Shown here in pieces: positions 17,492 to 26,357 of a DNA stretch of 64,000 bases. Made by a program: the position numbers and the translations under genes. The notes beneath the pieces were generated by a model, which saw only the letters and a program-made list of their open reading frames with translations, had not been told where the DNA came from and searched no databases. Position 1 is the stretch's first letter, and every line of letters begins with the position of its first letter. The DNA is from Nocardioides mangrovi (GTDB taxonomy: Bacteria > Actinomycetota > Actinomycetes > Propionibacteriales > Nocardioidaceae), in contig NZ_JAIQZJ010000003.1 in assembly GCF_020073815.1 (NCBI RefSeq), positions 124,001 through 188,000 of the forward strand, written 5' to 3'.

Positions 17492-18942
17492 GGGCCACCC
17501 TCGCGCTGATCCTGGCGCTCGGCGTCCTCGTCACCGGCTGCACCGGGAGCGAGAGCGCCGAGCCCACCCCGACGCCGTCCGGCTCCGCCACCATCCCCGA
17601 CCCGACGCCCCTGGACTCCCGCAGCGTGCCGGTCGAGGACCGCGTCTACCCGGAGTACGGCGACCCGGTCGTGGACGCCCTCACCTACGCGCTCCACCTC
17701 GACTGGTCGCCGACCACGCGGACCCTGCGCGCCCGGGAGGTGCTGGACTTCCGCGCCACCGACGACGCACCCGTCGTCCACCTGGCGCTCGGCGAGCCGC
17801 TCACCGTCGAGCGCGCCCGGCTCGACGGCAGGCCCGTCGAGGTCGCCCACGACGGCACGGACCTCGTCGTCCGCCAGCGCGTCCGGGGCGGGCAGTCCTA
17901 CCGGCTCGCGCTGACCTACGCCGGCCGCCCTCGGCCCGCCGACGCGCCGACGCAGCGCAGCGACATCGACGGCCTCGGCTGGACGACCACCGCCGACGGC
18001 GAGGTGTGGACGATGCAGGAGCCGTACGGCGCGTTCACCTGGTACGCCGTCAACGACCAGCCCTCCGACAAGGCCCGCTACCAGATCGAGATCACCGCGC
18101 CCCGCCCGATGGTCGGCGTGGCCAACGGCTCGCTGGGCCTGCGCACGACGAAGCACGGCGAGACCACGACCTCCTGGGACGCCGCCGCGCCGATGTCGTC
18201 GTACCTCGTGACGGTCGCGATCGGCGACCTGCGGGAGACCGAGGACCGCTCGGAGTCCGGCGTCCCGCTGACCTACTGGACGCCGGCCGGCCGGCCCGGA
18301 CTCGTCGACCGGTTGCGGGAGACGCCGGACGCGCTCGCGTGGCTCGAGGACCGCCTCGGCCCCTTCCCCTTCAGCAGCCTCGGCATCCTCGTGGTCGACT
18401 CGCGCAGCGGCATGGAGACCCAGACGATGATCACGCTCGGCGACACGGCCTACGCCACCTCGCCGGACGTGCTGGTGCACGAGATCGCGCACCAGTGGTA
18501 CGGCGACCTGGTCACGCCCACCGACTGGCGCGACGTGTGGATGAACGAGGGCATGGCGATGTACCTCCAGGCCGTCTGGGCCGCGCACGACGACCCGGAC
18601 GTGCTGCGCAGCACCCTCGCCCAGTGGGCGTCGGACGACCAGGACCTGCGGGACGACGCCGGGCCGCCGGCCGACTACGACCCCGACTCCTTCGGCGCCA
18701 CCAACGTCTACACGATCCCCGCACGGATGTGGGACGCGCTGCGCCAGCGGGTGGGCGACGACGAGTTCTGGCGGCTGGTCCGCGCGTGGCCGGTGACGCA
18801 CGCCTACGGCAATGCGGGCTACGACGACATCACGGCGTGGTGGTCGAAGCAGACCGGCGAGGACCTGTCCGGCTTCTTCCACGACTGGCTGCTGGGCGAG
18901 ACCACCCCGGGGTCGGACGCGTCCGCATCTGCTGTCGGCTGA
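17488..18942 (+). CDS. M1 family zinc metallopeptidase lipoprotein
   Basis: The 484-residue protein begins with a signal peptide and lipobox VTGC (Cys near residue 17), so it is attached outside the membrane. The M1 catalytic motif HEIAHQWYGD is followed 18 residues later by the third ligand in NEGMA. The N-terminal domain (about 45-240) is the M1 beta-sandwich. It lacks the large C-terminal armadillo domain of full aminopeptidases, as is common in short actinobacterial homologues. The GTG start overlaps the sigma factor stop, indicating co-translation. Role: envelope peptide trimming, plausibly part of the response governed by the sigma factor. Confidence 0.88.
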   Translation: MRATLALILALGVLVTGCTGSESAEPTPTPSGSATIPDPTPLDSRSVPVEDRVYPEYGDPVVDALTYALHLDWSPTTRTLRAREVLDFRATDDAPVVHLALGEPLTVERARLDGRPVEVAHDGTDLVVRQRVRGGQSYRLALTYAGRPRPADAPTQRSDIDGLGWTTTADGEVWTMQEPYGAFTWYAVNDQPSDKARYQIEITAPRPMVGVANGSLGLRTTKHGETTTSWDAAAPMSSYLVTVAIGDLRETEDRSESGVPLTYWTPAGRPGLVDRLRETPDALAWLEDRLGPFPFSSLGILVVDSRSGMETQTMITLGDTAYATSPDVLVHEIAHQWYGDLVTPTDWRDVWMNEGMAMYLQAVWAAHDDPDVLRSTLAQWASDDQDLRDDAGPPADYDPDSFGATNVYTIPARMWDALRQRVGDDEFWRLVRAWPVTHAYGNAGYDDITAWWSKQTGEDLSGFFHDWLLGETTPGSDASASAVG

Positions 18943-18983
18943 TCCGCTTGCCCCGGCCGCGGTCGGTCGGCGAGCGTGGCCGC

Positions 18984-19967
18984 ATGCGCATCCTGGTCCT
19001 CGGCGGCACGGTCTTCCTCTCCCGGGCGGTCGCGGAGGACGCCGTACGCCGGGGGCACGAGGTGACCTGCGCCAGCCGCGGCGCGTCGGGCTCGGTGCCC
19101 GACGGGGTGCGGCACGTCGCGTGGGACCGGGACGCGACCGTCCCCGACGAGCTCGACGACACCTTCGACGCGGTCGTCGACGTGGCCCGGCACCCCTCGC
19201 GCGTCCGGTCGGCGCTGGCCCGTTTCCCCCGTGCCCACTGGGTCTTCGTGTCCACCGTCAATGTCTACGCCGACGACAGCACGCCCGGAGGCCGGCCCGG
19301 GACGCTGCCGCTGCGCGACCCCCAGCCCGAGGACGTCGACCTCTCCGTCGACCCGGAGGCCTACGGCCCGATGAAGGTCGCCTGCGAGCAGCTGGTCCGC
19401 GACGGCGCCGCGTCCTGGACGGTGGTCCGCCCCGGCCTGATCGTCGGTCCCGGCGATCCGAGCGGCCGCTTCAGCTACTGGCCGGTGCGGCTCGACGACG
19501 GCGGCGAGGCGCTCGCCGGCGGTCGGCCGGAGGACAGCATGCAGGTGATCGACGTGCGCGACCTCGCGGCCTGGATCGTCACCTGCGCCGAGGAGCGGAC
19601 CACCGGCGTCTACGACGGCGTCGGCGACGTGCTGCCGGTCGGCGACGTGCTCGCCCAGGTCGCGTCCGGCGTCGGCGCGACGGCCACGCTCACCTGGGTG
19701 CCGCAGGAGGTGCTGGCCGAGCAGGGCGTCGAGCCGTGGATGGGTCCGGACGCGCTGCCCCTGTGGCTCCCCCGGCCCGAGTACGACGGCCTGCCCGCCC
19801 ACGACCCGGCGCCGTCGTACGCCGCCGGGCTGGCGACCCGCTCGATCGCCGAGACCGCGCGCGACACCCTCGTCTGGGTGCGCGCGACCCCGGACGCGCC
19901 GACGACAGGCCTCTCGCGCGAGAAGGAGGCCGCGGTGCTGGCCGCCTGGCACGCCTCAGAGGGCTAG
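18984..19967 (+). CDS. NAD-dependent epimerase/dehydratase family protein
   Basis: This 327-residue Rossmann protein opens with MRILVLGGTVFLSR, the GGTxFLxR variant of the nucleotide motif found in a group of extended SDR proteins related to plant CSP41 and actinobacterial reductases. The active-site region has a Tyr in DPEAYGPMKVACE (YxxxK). Substrate unknown. The gene is 41 nt after the M1 peptidase and overlaps the convergent nitroreductase by 12 nt at its 3' end. Confidence 0.85.
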   Translation: MRILVLGGTVFLSRAVAEDAVRRGHEVTCASRGASGSVPDGVRHVAWDRDATVPDELDDTFDAVVDVARHPSRVRSALARFPRAHWVFVSTVNVYADDSTPGGRPGTLPLRDPQPEDVDLSVDPEAYGPMKVACEQLVRDGAASWTVVRPGLIVGPGDPSGRFSYWPVRLDDGGEALAGGRPEDSMQVIDVRDLAAWIVTCAEERTTGVYDGVGDVLPVGDVLAQVASGVGATATLTWVPQEVLAEQGVEPWMGPDALPLWLPRPEYDGLPAHDPAPSYAAGLATRSIAETARDTLVWVRATPDAPTTGLSREKEAAVLAAWHASEG

Positions 19968-20516
19968 CGGCTCCTCGAAGCGGGCGCCGAAGGCGACCTC
20001 GCCCATCGGCCTGCGGGTGCGCGGCGCGAGCTCGCTCTCGACCGCGAGCCCGACGGCGATGCCCGTGGTGACCTGCCAGTGGGCCGGGACCGCCGCCGCC
20101 CGCGCGAGACCGGCGTGGTCGAAGGCCGCGAACTGGTGGCAGGAGAGGCCGAGGGCCCCGGCCTGGACCGTCAGCAGCGCGACCGCCTGGCCGAGGTCGT
20201 AGGCGGCGTAGTCGGAGTAGACGAGCGCATCCTCCTCGGGACCCGAGGCCGTGCGGTGCAGCGTGAAGACCAGGGCCGACGCCGCCGGTGCCCACCTGCG
20301 GACGCTCGGCGCGAGCAGCGGCACGAACGCGTCGTGGGCGGCGTCGCCGCGGCGGCCGACCAGGAACGCCCACGGCTGCGAGTTGCCGGCCGACGGCGCC
20401 CACCGTGCCGCCTCCAGCAGGGACGCGAGCTCCGCGTCGCCGAGCTCGTGGCGTCCGTCGTACGCCCGGACGCTGCGCCGGTCGCGCAGCAGCGGCAGGA
20501 TCTCGGGCTGGTCCAT
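19956..20516 (-). CDS. nitroreductase family protein
   Basis: The 186-residue protein fits FMN-dependent nitroreductases: the N-terminal phosphate/FMN-binding RRSVRAYDG, the central APSAGNSQPWAF motif that contacts FMN, and the usual length. These enzymes reduce nitroaromatics, quinones or enones with NAD(P)H, generally in the cytoplasm. Physiological substrate unknown. Divergent from the carboxyltransferase gene across 107 bp in which I see no strong motif. Confidence 0.9.
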   Translation of the reverse strand: MDQPEILPLLRDRRSVRAYDGRHELGDAELASLLEAARWAPSAGNSQPWAFLVGRRGDAAHDAFVPLLAPSVRRWAPAASALVFTLHRTASGPEEDALVYSDYAAYDLGQAVALLTVQAGALGLSCHQFAAFDHAGLARAAAVPAHWQVTTGIAVGLAVESELAPRTRRPMGEVAFGARFEEPLAL

Positions 20517-20623
20517 GTCGGGGCAGCCCGATCGCGAGCCGTCCTATTCCTGCCAGTCCGGGCCCCTGCGCGACGGCACAACATGCCCTCCGCAACGGAC
20601 CCGGGCCCCACTAGCCTCGGGGG

Positions 20624-22114
20624 ATGACCGAGGCCCGCCCCGCGCGACTCTCCGCCGCCGAGCTGATCGACCTCGTGCTCGACGAGGGGTCGTGGCACTC
20701 CTGGGACACCCCACCGGACCGCAGCGGCGTCTCCCCGGCGTACGCCGAGGCGCTGGCGGCGGCCTTCGACGCGTCGGGTGCCGACGAGTCGGTGCTCACC
20801 GGCGAGGGCCTGATGAAGGGCCGCCGGGTGGCGGTGCTGATGGGCGAGTTCGGCTTCCTCGCCGGCTCGATCGGCCGCGCGTCCGCGGACCGCCTGGTCG
20901 CCGCGATCACTCGCGCGACGGCCGAGGGCCTGCCGCTGCTGGCCGGGCCGGTGTCGGGCGGCACCCGCATGCAGGAGGGCACGCCGGCGTTCGTGCAGAT
21001 GGTGCGGATCACCGAGGCGGTCGCCGCGCACAAGGCGGCCGGGCTGCCCTACCTCGTCTACCTCCGGCACCCCACGACCGGCGGTGTGATGGCGTCCTGG
21101 GGCTCGCTCGGGCACGTCACCGTCGCCGAGCCCGGCGCGCTCGTCGGCTTCCTCGGGCCGCGGGTCTACGAGGCCCTCTACGGCAAGCCCTTCCCGCCCG
21201 GCGTGCAGACCTCCGAGAACCTCTACGCCCACGGCATCGTCGACGCGGTCATGCCGCCCTCGGAGATCGCCGGGATCCTCGACCGGGCGCTCACCATCCT
21301 GCTCGCGCCGCGGCACGGCATCCGGCCCGTCCCCGACCCGGTGCCGCTGACGCCGCTGCCCGAGGTCGAGACGTGGGACGCCGTGCTGCGCTCGCGGCGA
21401 CCCGACCGCCCCGGCGTACGACGGCTCCTGAAGTACGCCGCCAGCGACGTGATCCCGCTCAACGGCACGGGTCAGGGCGAGCGCGATCCCGGGCTGCTGC
21501 TCGCGCTGGTGCGCTTCGGGGAGGCGCCGTGCGTCTTCCTCGGGCAGGACCGGCGCGGCCAGACCGACGAGCACCCGATGGGACCCGAGGCGCTGCGCGA
21601 GGCCCAGCGCGGGATGCGGCTCGCCTCCGAGCTCGGGCTGCCGCTGGTGACGGTGATCGACACCCGCGGTGCGGCGCTGTCGGCCGAGGCCGAGGAGGGC
21701 GGACTGGCCGGCGAGATCGCCCGCTGCCTGCACGAGCTGGTGACCCTCTCCGCCCCCACGCTCTGCCTGATGCTGGGCGAGGGCAACGGCGGCGGCGCAC
21801 TCGCCTTCCTGCCCGCCGACCGGGTGATCGCCGCCCAGCACGCCTGGCTCTCCCCGCTCCCGCCTGAGGGCGCCAGCGCGATCGTGCACCGCGACCTCGA
21901 CCACGCCCCCGAGATGGCACGCGCGCAGCAGGTCCGCGCCCTCGACCTCCGCGACCGCGGCATCGTCGACCGGATCGTCGCCGAGCACCCCGACGCGGCC
22001 GACGAGCCCGAGGAGTTCTGCCGCCGGGTCGGCGCCGTCCTCGAGCACGAGCTCGCCGCGCTCCTCGACTCCGGCCCCGGCTCGCCTGCCGACCGGGCGC
22101 GGCGCTACGCCTAG
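20624..22114 (+). CDS. acyl-CoA carboxylase carboxyltransferase, fused beta-alpha halves
   Basis: The 496-residue protein joins an AccD-like half (residues ~1-250; GGVMASWGSLGHVTVAEPGALVGF) and an AccA-like half (~270-490; LVTVIDTRGAALSAEAE and LGEGNGGGALAF). The zinc ribbon of bacterial AccD is absent. Together the halves make a crotonase-fold carboxyltransferase that moves CO2 from biotin to acetyl- or propionyl-CoA. No biotin carboxylase or biotin carrier gene is adjacent, so partners must be encoded elsewhere. Two overlapping stem-loops follow the stop codon. Confidence 0.85.
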   Translation: MTEARPARLSAAELIDLVLDEGSWHSWDTPPDRSGVSPAYAEALAAAFDASGADESVLTGEGLMKGRRVAVLMGEFGFLAGSIGRASADRLVAAITRATAEGLPLLAGPVSGGTRMQEGTPAFVQMVRITEAVAAHKAAGLPYLVYLRHPTTGGVMASWGSLGHVTVAEPGALVGFLGPRVYEALYGKPFPPGVQTSENLYAHGIVDAVMPPSEIAGILDRALTILLAPRHGIRPVPDPVPLTPLPEVETWDAVLRSRRPDRPGVRRLLKYAASDVIPLNGTGQGERDPGLLLALVRFGEAPCVFLGQDRRGQTDEHPMGPEALREAQRGMRLASELGLPLVTVIDTRGAALSAEAEEGGLAGEIARCLHELVTLSAPTLCLMLGEGNGGGALAFLPADRVIAAQHAWLSPLPPEGASAIVHRDLDHAPEMARAQQVRALDLRDRGIVDRIVAEHPDAADEPEEFCRRVGAVLEHELAALLDSGPGSPADRARRYA

Positions 22115-22116
22115 CG

Positions 22117-22148
22117 GCGGGTTTCCCCGGCTGCCCGGGGAAACCCGC
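22117..22148. terminator. stem-loop 1 after carboxyltransferase gene
   Basis: A perfect 14-bp stem GCGGGTTTCCCCGG with a CTGC loop begins 2 nt after the stop codon. No long T-run follows, as is usual for high-GC actinobacterial terminators. Its right arm shares 5 nt with the next hairpin. Confidence 0.75.
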
Positions 22149-22183
22149 CCGCCACGCCGGGCAGGTACGGCGTGGCGGGCGGG
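22144..22183. terminator. stem-loop 2, overlapping and mutually exclusive with stem-loop 1
   Basis: CCCGCCCGCCACGCC pairs perfectly over 15 bp with GGCGTGGCGGGCGGG around a 10-nt loop. The first 5 nt (22144-22148) are also the end of stem-loop 1, so both full stems cannot form together. TTCTGG follows. Likely a tandem terminator insulating the next gene. Confidence 0.7.
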
Positions 22184-22211
22184 TTCTGGCTGACGACCCG
22201 CGCCAACGGAC

Positions 22212-22225
22212 TAGAACGCGTTACA
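22212..22225. promoter_or_regulatory. KstR-like operator upstream of SDR gene
   Basis: The 14-mer TAGAACGCGTTACA fits the TNNAACNNGTTNNA consensus described for the TetR-family cholesterol-catabolism repressor KstR of mycobacteria and rhodococci. It ends 10 nt before the ATG of a steroid-dehydrogenase-like SDR. A wider inverted pair AGAAC/GTTCT spans 22213-22230. Assignment to KstR is inference. Confidence 0.5.
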
Positions 22226-22235
22226 GTTCTGGCCC

Positions 22236-23054
22236 ATGAAGACGTACGCCGTGAGCGGGGCGGCCTCGGGCATCGGCGCGGCGACCGCGAGGATGCTGCG
22301 CGCCCAGGGCCACCGGGTGATCGGGATCGACCGGACTGCGGCCGACGGGGTCGACGTCCGGGCCGACCTGGCCACGCCGGAGGGCCGCGCGCAGGCCGTC
22401 GCCGACGTCAGGGCGCTCACCGACACGTTGCACGGACTGGTGCCGGCCGCCGGGATCACCGGGCGCACGGGGGTCGACTCGGCGCTGCTGGTGTCGATCA
22501 ACTTCTTCGGCGCGATCGCGCTGGTCACCGGCCTCCACGACGAGCTGACCCGCGGCGCACGGGACGGCGGCGCGGGCGTGGTGCTGCTGGCCTCCAACTC
22601 CATCACCGGCATGCCCGGCTGGAACGCACCCACCGCGCAGGCCTGCCTCCGCGACGACGAGCCGCTGGCCCGCGAGGAGGCGGCGAAGGTCGACTCCGTC
22701 TTCGTCTACCCCGCCAGCAAGGCCGCGCTCGCCTGGTGGGCGCGCCGCGAGGGCGTGAAGCCCGAGTGGGCCGGCGCCGGCATCCGGCTCAACTCCGTCG
22801 CCCCCGGCGCCACCGAGACGCCGATGGTCGCCGAGATGCGCGCGGACCCGGTCTTCGGCCCGGCCATCGACGCCTACCCCAACGCGATCGGCCGCACCGG
22901 GAGGCCGGAGGAGGTCGCGGCGACCATCGGCTTCCTGCTCTCCGACGGCGCGGCCAACATCGTGGGCGCGGTCATCTACGTCGATGGCGGCACCGACGCG
23001 ATCCTGCACCCGATCAGCCCGCAGGGCTGGGAGGTCACCGGCATCGAGCCGTAG
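22236..23054 (+). CDS. SDR oxidoreductase, 3-alpha-hydroxysteroid / coniferyl-alcohol dehydrogenase-like
   Basis: The 272-residue classical SDR has the cofactor motif GAASGIGAATA (residues ~7-17), an Asp after beta-2 (GIDRTAAD) favouring NAD(H), and catalytic YPASK. It carries the insertion between beta-5 and the active Tyr seen in the HsdA/coniferyl-alcohol dehydrogenase subgroup (LASNSITGMPGW followed by a long loop). The KstR-like site directly upstream supports a steroid or sterol-degradation role, though this is inferred. The downstream patatin gene is 23 nt away on the same strand. Confidence 0.85.
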   Translation: MKTYAVSGAASGIGAATARMLRAQGHRVIGIDRTAADGVDVRADLATPEGRAQAVADVRALTDTLHGLVPAAGITGRTGVDSALLVSINFFGAIALVTGLHDELTRGARDGGAGVVLLASNSITGMPGWNAPTAQACLRDDEPLAREEAAKVDSVFVYPASKAALAWWARREGVKPEWAGAGIRLNSVAPGATETPMVAEMRADPVFGPAIDAYPNAIGRTGRPEEVAATIGFLLSDGAANIVGAVIYVDGGTDAILHPISPQGWEVTGIEP

Positions 23055-23077
23055 CGGTACGCCGTACCCTCGACGAC

Positions 23078-23971
23078 ATGCGCGTCGCCCTGGTGCTCGG
23101 CTCCGGCGGCGCCCGTGGCTACGCGCACATCGGCGCGATCGCCGAGCTCGAGCGCCGCGACCACGAGGTCGTCGCGATCTCCGGCTCGTCGATGGGCGCC
23201 CTCGTCGGCGGGCTGTACGCCGCCGGCTCGCTCGACGGCTACACCGCCTGGGCGCGCTCGCTCCACCAGCGCGACGTGATCCGGCTGCTCGACCCGAAGT
23301 GGTCCGCGGGGGGCGCGATCAAGGCCGACCGGATCTTCGCCGAGGTGGAGTCGCTGGTCGGCGACCGGCTGATCGAGGACCTGCCGATCCCCTTCACCGC
23401 GGTCGCGACCGACCTGCGCGCGCGGCGCGAGGTGTGGTTCCAGCGCGGTCCGCTGCTCTCCGCGATCCGTGCGTCGATCGCCATCCCGGGCGTCATCACC
23501 CCCGTCGTCATGAACGGCCGCCTGCTCGCCGACGGCGGCCTGATGAACCCGGTCCCCATCGAGCCGACCGCCGCCGCGGCCGCCGACCTCACCGTCGCGA
23601 TCTCGCTCTCCGGCGAGCGCGTGGCCGGCGAGCAGGCCGGGCCGGCGCGCGAGCCGTCCACCCCGACGTGGCGCGAGGAGCTCGTGGGGCGGGTACGCCG
23701 TACCGTCGGCCGCGAGCGGGGGCCCGACCCCGAGCCCGAACCGGAGCCCGATCCCGGACCCGAGCAGCTGCGGATCACCGACGTCGTCGGGCTGTCGATG
23801 GACGCCATGCAGGGGCTGGTCACCCGCTACCGGATGGCCGGCCTGCCGCCCGACGTCCTGGTGACGGTGCCGGTCTCGGCGGCGCGGTCGCTGGACTTCC
23901 ACCGCGCCGCCGAGATGATCGAGCTGGGTCAGCGCCTCACGGCCGAGGCCCTCGACGCCGCAGGACGCTGA
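23078..23971 (+). CDS. patatin-like phospholipase family protein
   Basis: The 297-residue protein shows the full patatin core: oxyanion motif GSGGARGYAH (residues ~8-17), nucleophile Ser in GSSMG (~41), and dyad Asp in ADGGLMNP (~152). It resembles the bacterial RssA/YchK group of cytoplasmic serine esterases. A low-complexity Glu-Pro/Asp-Pro repeat (near residue 220) separates the core from a C-terminal helical segment. Substrate unknown, probably acyl-lipids. It converges on the E2 gene, with only 4 nt between stops. Confidence 0.88.
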   Translation: MRVALVLGSGGARGYAHIGAIAELERRDHEVVAISGSSMGALVGGLYAAGSLDGYTAWARSLHQRDVIRLLDPKWSAGGAIKADRIFAEVESLVGDRLIEDLPIPFTAVATDLRARREVWFQRGPLLSAIRASIAIPGVITPVVMNGRLLADGGLMNPVPIEPTAAAAADLTVAISLSGERVAGEQAGPAREPSTPTWREELVGRVRRTVGRERGPDPEPEPEPDPGPEQLRITDVVGLSMDAMQGLVTRYRMAGLPPDVLVTVPVSAARSLDFHRAAEMIELGQRLTAEALDAAGR

Positions 23972-23975
23972 CCGG

Positions 23976-25355
23976 TCAGTAGAGCAGCGCCGAGCCCGGG
24001 TCCTGCAGGATCCCGGCGACGTCCGCGAGGAAGCGCGAGCCCTTCTCGCCGTCGATGTGCCGGTGGTCGAAGGAGAGCGCCAGGGTGGTGACGTCGCGGA
24101 CGACGATCTCGCCGGTGACCTCGTCGACCCACGGCCGCTTGTTGATCGCGCCGAAGCACAGGATCGCGGACTCGCCGGGGTTGATGATCGGGGTGCCGGC
24201 GTCGACGCCGAACACGCCGACGTTGGTGATCGTGAACGTGCCGCCGCTCATCTCCGCCGGCTGCGTCTTGCCCGACCGCGCCGTCTCCACGAGCTCGCCG
24301 AGCGCGCCCGCCAGGTCACCGAGCGACATCGCGTCGGCGTCCTTCACGTTGGGCACGACCAGGCCGCGCGGCGTCGCCGCGGCGATGCCGAGGTTGACGT
24401 AGTGCTGGTAGACGACCTCCTGCGCGGCCTCGTCCCACCAGGAGTTGATCTCCGGCGTACGACGGATCGCGAGCAGGGTCGCCCTGGCCAGCAGGAGCAG
24501 CGGGTTGACCCGCACGTCGCGCAGCTCGCGCCGTCCCTTGAGCCGCTCGACGAGCTCCATCGTGCGGGTGACGTCGACGGTGACCCACTCCGTGACGTGC
24601 GGGGCGGTGAAGGCCGACTGGCTCATCGCCTGCGCCATCATCTTGCGCACGCCCTTGATCGGCTCGCGGGTCTCGCGTGCCCCGGTGGGAACGGGGCTTC
24701 GAGACGGTTGCTGCGCCGCCTCCTCGACCACCGTTCCGACGGCGCCCTCGACGTCCTCGCGGCAGACGGTGCCGTTCGGACCCGTGGGCGTCAGGGTGCG
24801 CAGGTCGACGCCGAGGTCCTTGGCCAGCTTGCGCACCGGCGGCTTCGCGAGCACCTGCACCGACCCGGTCGCGACGGCGGCCGGCGCCGAGGGCACCGGC
24901 TCGGGCGCGGTCTCGGCCTCCACCATCGGCGACGCGCCGACCTCGAAGGCGGCCTGCGCCTGCATGTGCGCGGCAACCGCGCCCGACGAGACCTTGCGGG
25001 CCCGGCGGACCGGGCCGCGGTCGGCCTTGTTGCGGCCGACCAGCGACTCGCCCTCGACCCCACCGGACGCGGCCGGGTTGGACAGGTCGATCTCGGCGGG
25101 CGCCTCGGGCGTGGCCGCGGCCGGCTCGCCGATCGCGATGATCGGGGTGCCGACGGCGACGGTCTCGCCGACCTCGACGAGCAGCGCGCCGACCTCGCCG
25201 GCGTACGGCGAGGGCAGCTCCACGATGGACTTGGCGGTCTCGATCTCGACGACCACCTGGTTGATCTCGACGACGTCGCCGACCTTCACGTGCCAGGCCA
25301 CGATCTCGGCCTCGGTCAGGCCCTCGCCGACGTCGGGCAGCTTGTACTCCGGCAT
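23976..25355 (-). CDS. 2-oxoacid dehydrogenase E2, dihydrolipoamide acyltransferase
   Basis: The 459-residue subunit has a single N-terminal lipoyl domain with lipoyl-Lys in IETAKSIVELPSP (~residue 42), an Ala/Pro-rich linker, and a peripheral-subunit-binding domain (~165-205, PPVRKLAKDLGVDL). The C-terminal catalytic domain carries SFDHRHIDG, in which HI replaces the more common RVVDG ending while the His and Asp-Gly remain. It transfers acyl groups to CoA in the complex with the E1 genes upstream. E3 is not encoded here. The gap to E1-beta is 9 nt. Confidence 0.93.
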   Translation of the reverse strand: MPEYKLPDVGEGLTEAEIVAWHVKVGDVVEINQVVVEIETAKSIVELPSPYAGEVGALLVEVGETVAVGTPIIAIGEPAAATPEAPAEIDLSNPAASGGVEGESLVGRNKADRGPVRRARKVSSGAVAAHMQAQAAFEVGASPMVEAETAPEPVPSAPAAVATGSVQVLAKPPVRKLAKDLGVDLRTLTPTGPNGTVCREDVEGAVGTVVEEAAQQPSRSPVPTGARETREPIKGVRKMMAQAMSQSAFTAPHVTEWVTVDVTRTMELVERLKGRRELRDVRVNPLLLLARATLLAIRRTPEINSWWDEAAQEVVYQHYVNLGIAAATPRGLVVPNVKDADAMSLGDLAGALGELVETARSGKTQPAEMSGGTFTITNVGVFGVDAGTPIINPGESAILCFGAINKRPWVDEVTGEIVVRDVTTLALSFDHRHIDGEKGSRFLADVAGILQDPGSALLY

Positions 25356-25364
25356 CCCAGCCCC

Positions 25365-26357
25365 TCAGAATCCGAGCGATCGGTCGACGGCGTCGAGGAT
25401 CCGGTCGAGGTCGGGGAGGTAGTCCTCCTCGATCCGCGACGGCGGGTAGGGCGTGTCGAACGCCCCGACCCGCAGCACCGGCGCCTCGAGGGAGTAGAAG
25501 CACTCCTCGGTGATCCGGGCCGCGACCTCCGCGCCGAGGCCGAGGTTGACGTGCGCCTCGTGGGCGACGACCGCGCGGCCGGTACGGCGTACGGACTCCA
25601 GCACCGGGCCCATGTCGAGCGGCGAGAGCGTGCGGAGGTCGATCACCTCGAGCGAGCGACCCTCGCCGGAGGCGGCCTCGGCCGCCTTCATCGCGGTGCG
25701 CACCATCGGCCCGTAGGCCAGCACGGTGACGTCGGTGCCGGCGCGCACCACGCGCGAGCGGAAGAGCGGCTCGGGCGTCGCGGTGTCGTCGAGGTCGGCC
25801 TTGTCGGCGTGGTACTGCCGCTTGGGCTCCAGGAAGATCACCGGGTCGTCGCAGGCGATGGCCTGCTGGATCATCCAGTAGCCGTCGACCGGGTTGGAGC
25901 AGGCGACCACCTTGAGGCCGGGCGTGTGCGCGAACTGCGCCTCCGGCGACTCGCTGTGGTGCTCGACCGCGCCGATGCCGCCACCGAAGGGGATCCGGAT
26001 GACCATCGGCATCTTGACCTTGCCCTGCGAGCGGTAGTGGATCTTCGCGACCTGGCAGACGATCTGGTCGTACGCCGGGTAGACGAACCCGTCGAACTGG
26101 ATCTCCACCACCGGACGGTAGCCGCGCATCGCGAGGCCGACCGCGGTGCCGACGATGCCGGACTCGGCGAGCGGCGAGTCGATGACCCGGTCCTCGCCGA
26201 AGTCCTTCTGCAGGCCGTCGGTGATCCGGAAGACGCCGCCGAGCTTGCCGACGTCCTCGCCCATGAGGAGGACCTTGGCGTCGTCCTCCATCGCCTTGCG
26301 CAGGCCCATGTTGAGGCCCTTGGCGAGCGTGATCTTCTGAGTCCCCTGCGTGCTCAC
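25365..26357 (-). CDS. 2-oxoacid dehydrogenase E1 component, beta subunit
   Basis: The 330-residue subunit matches branched-chain/pyruvate dehydrogenase E1-beta: N-terminal VLLMGEDVGKLGGVF, the DSPLAESGIVG segment near residue 65, and the C-terminal transketolase-type region (RRTGRAVVAHEAHVNLG). It forms an alpha2-beta2 heterotetramer with the gene immediately upstream, whose stop overlaps this GTG start (GTGA). The long frame extending further 5' is only the E1-alpha gene read out of frame. Confidence 0.93.
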   Translation of the reverse strand: MSTQGTQKITLAKGLNMGLRKAMEDDAKVLLMGEDVGKLGGVFRITDGLQKDFGEDRVIDSPLAESGIVGTAVGLAMRGYRPVVEIQFDGFVYPAYDQIVCQVAKIHYRSQGKVKMPMVIRIPFGGGIGAVEHHSESPEAQFAHTPGLKVVACSNPVDGYWMIQQAIACDDPVIFLEPKRQYHADKADLDDTATPEPLFRSRVVRAGTDVTVLAYGPMVRTAMKAAEAASGEGRSLEVIDLRTLSPLDMGPVLESVRRTGRAVVAHEAHVNLGLGAEVAARITEECFYSLEAPVLRVGAFDTPYPPSRIEEDYLPDLDRILDAVDRSLGF

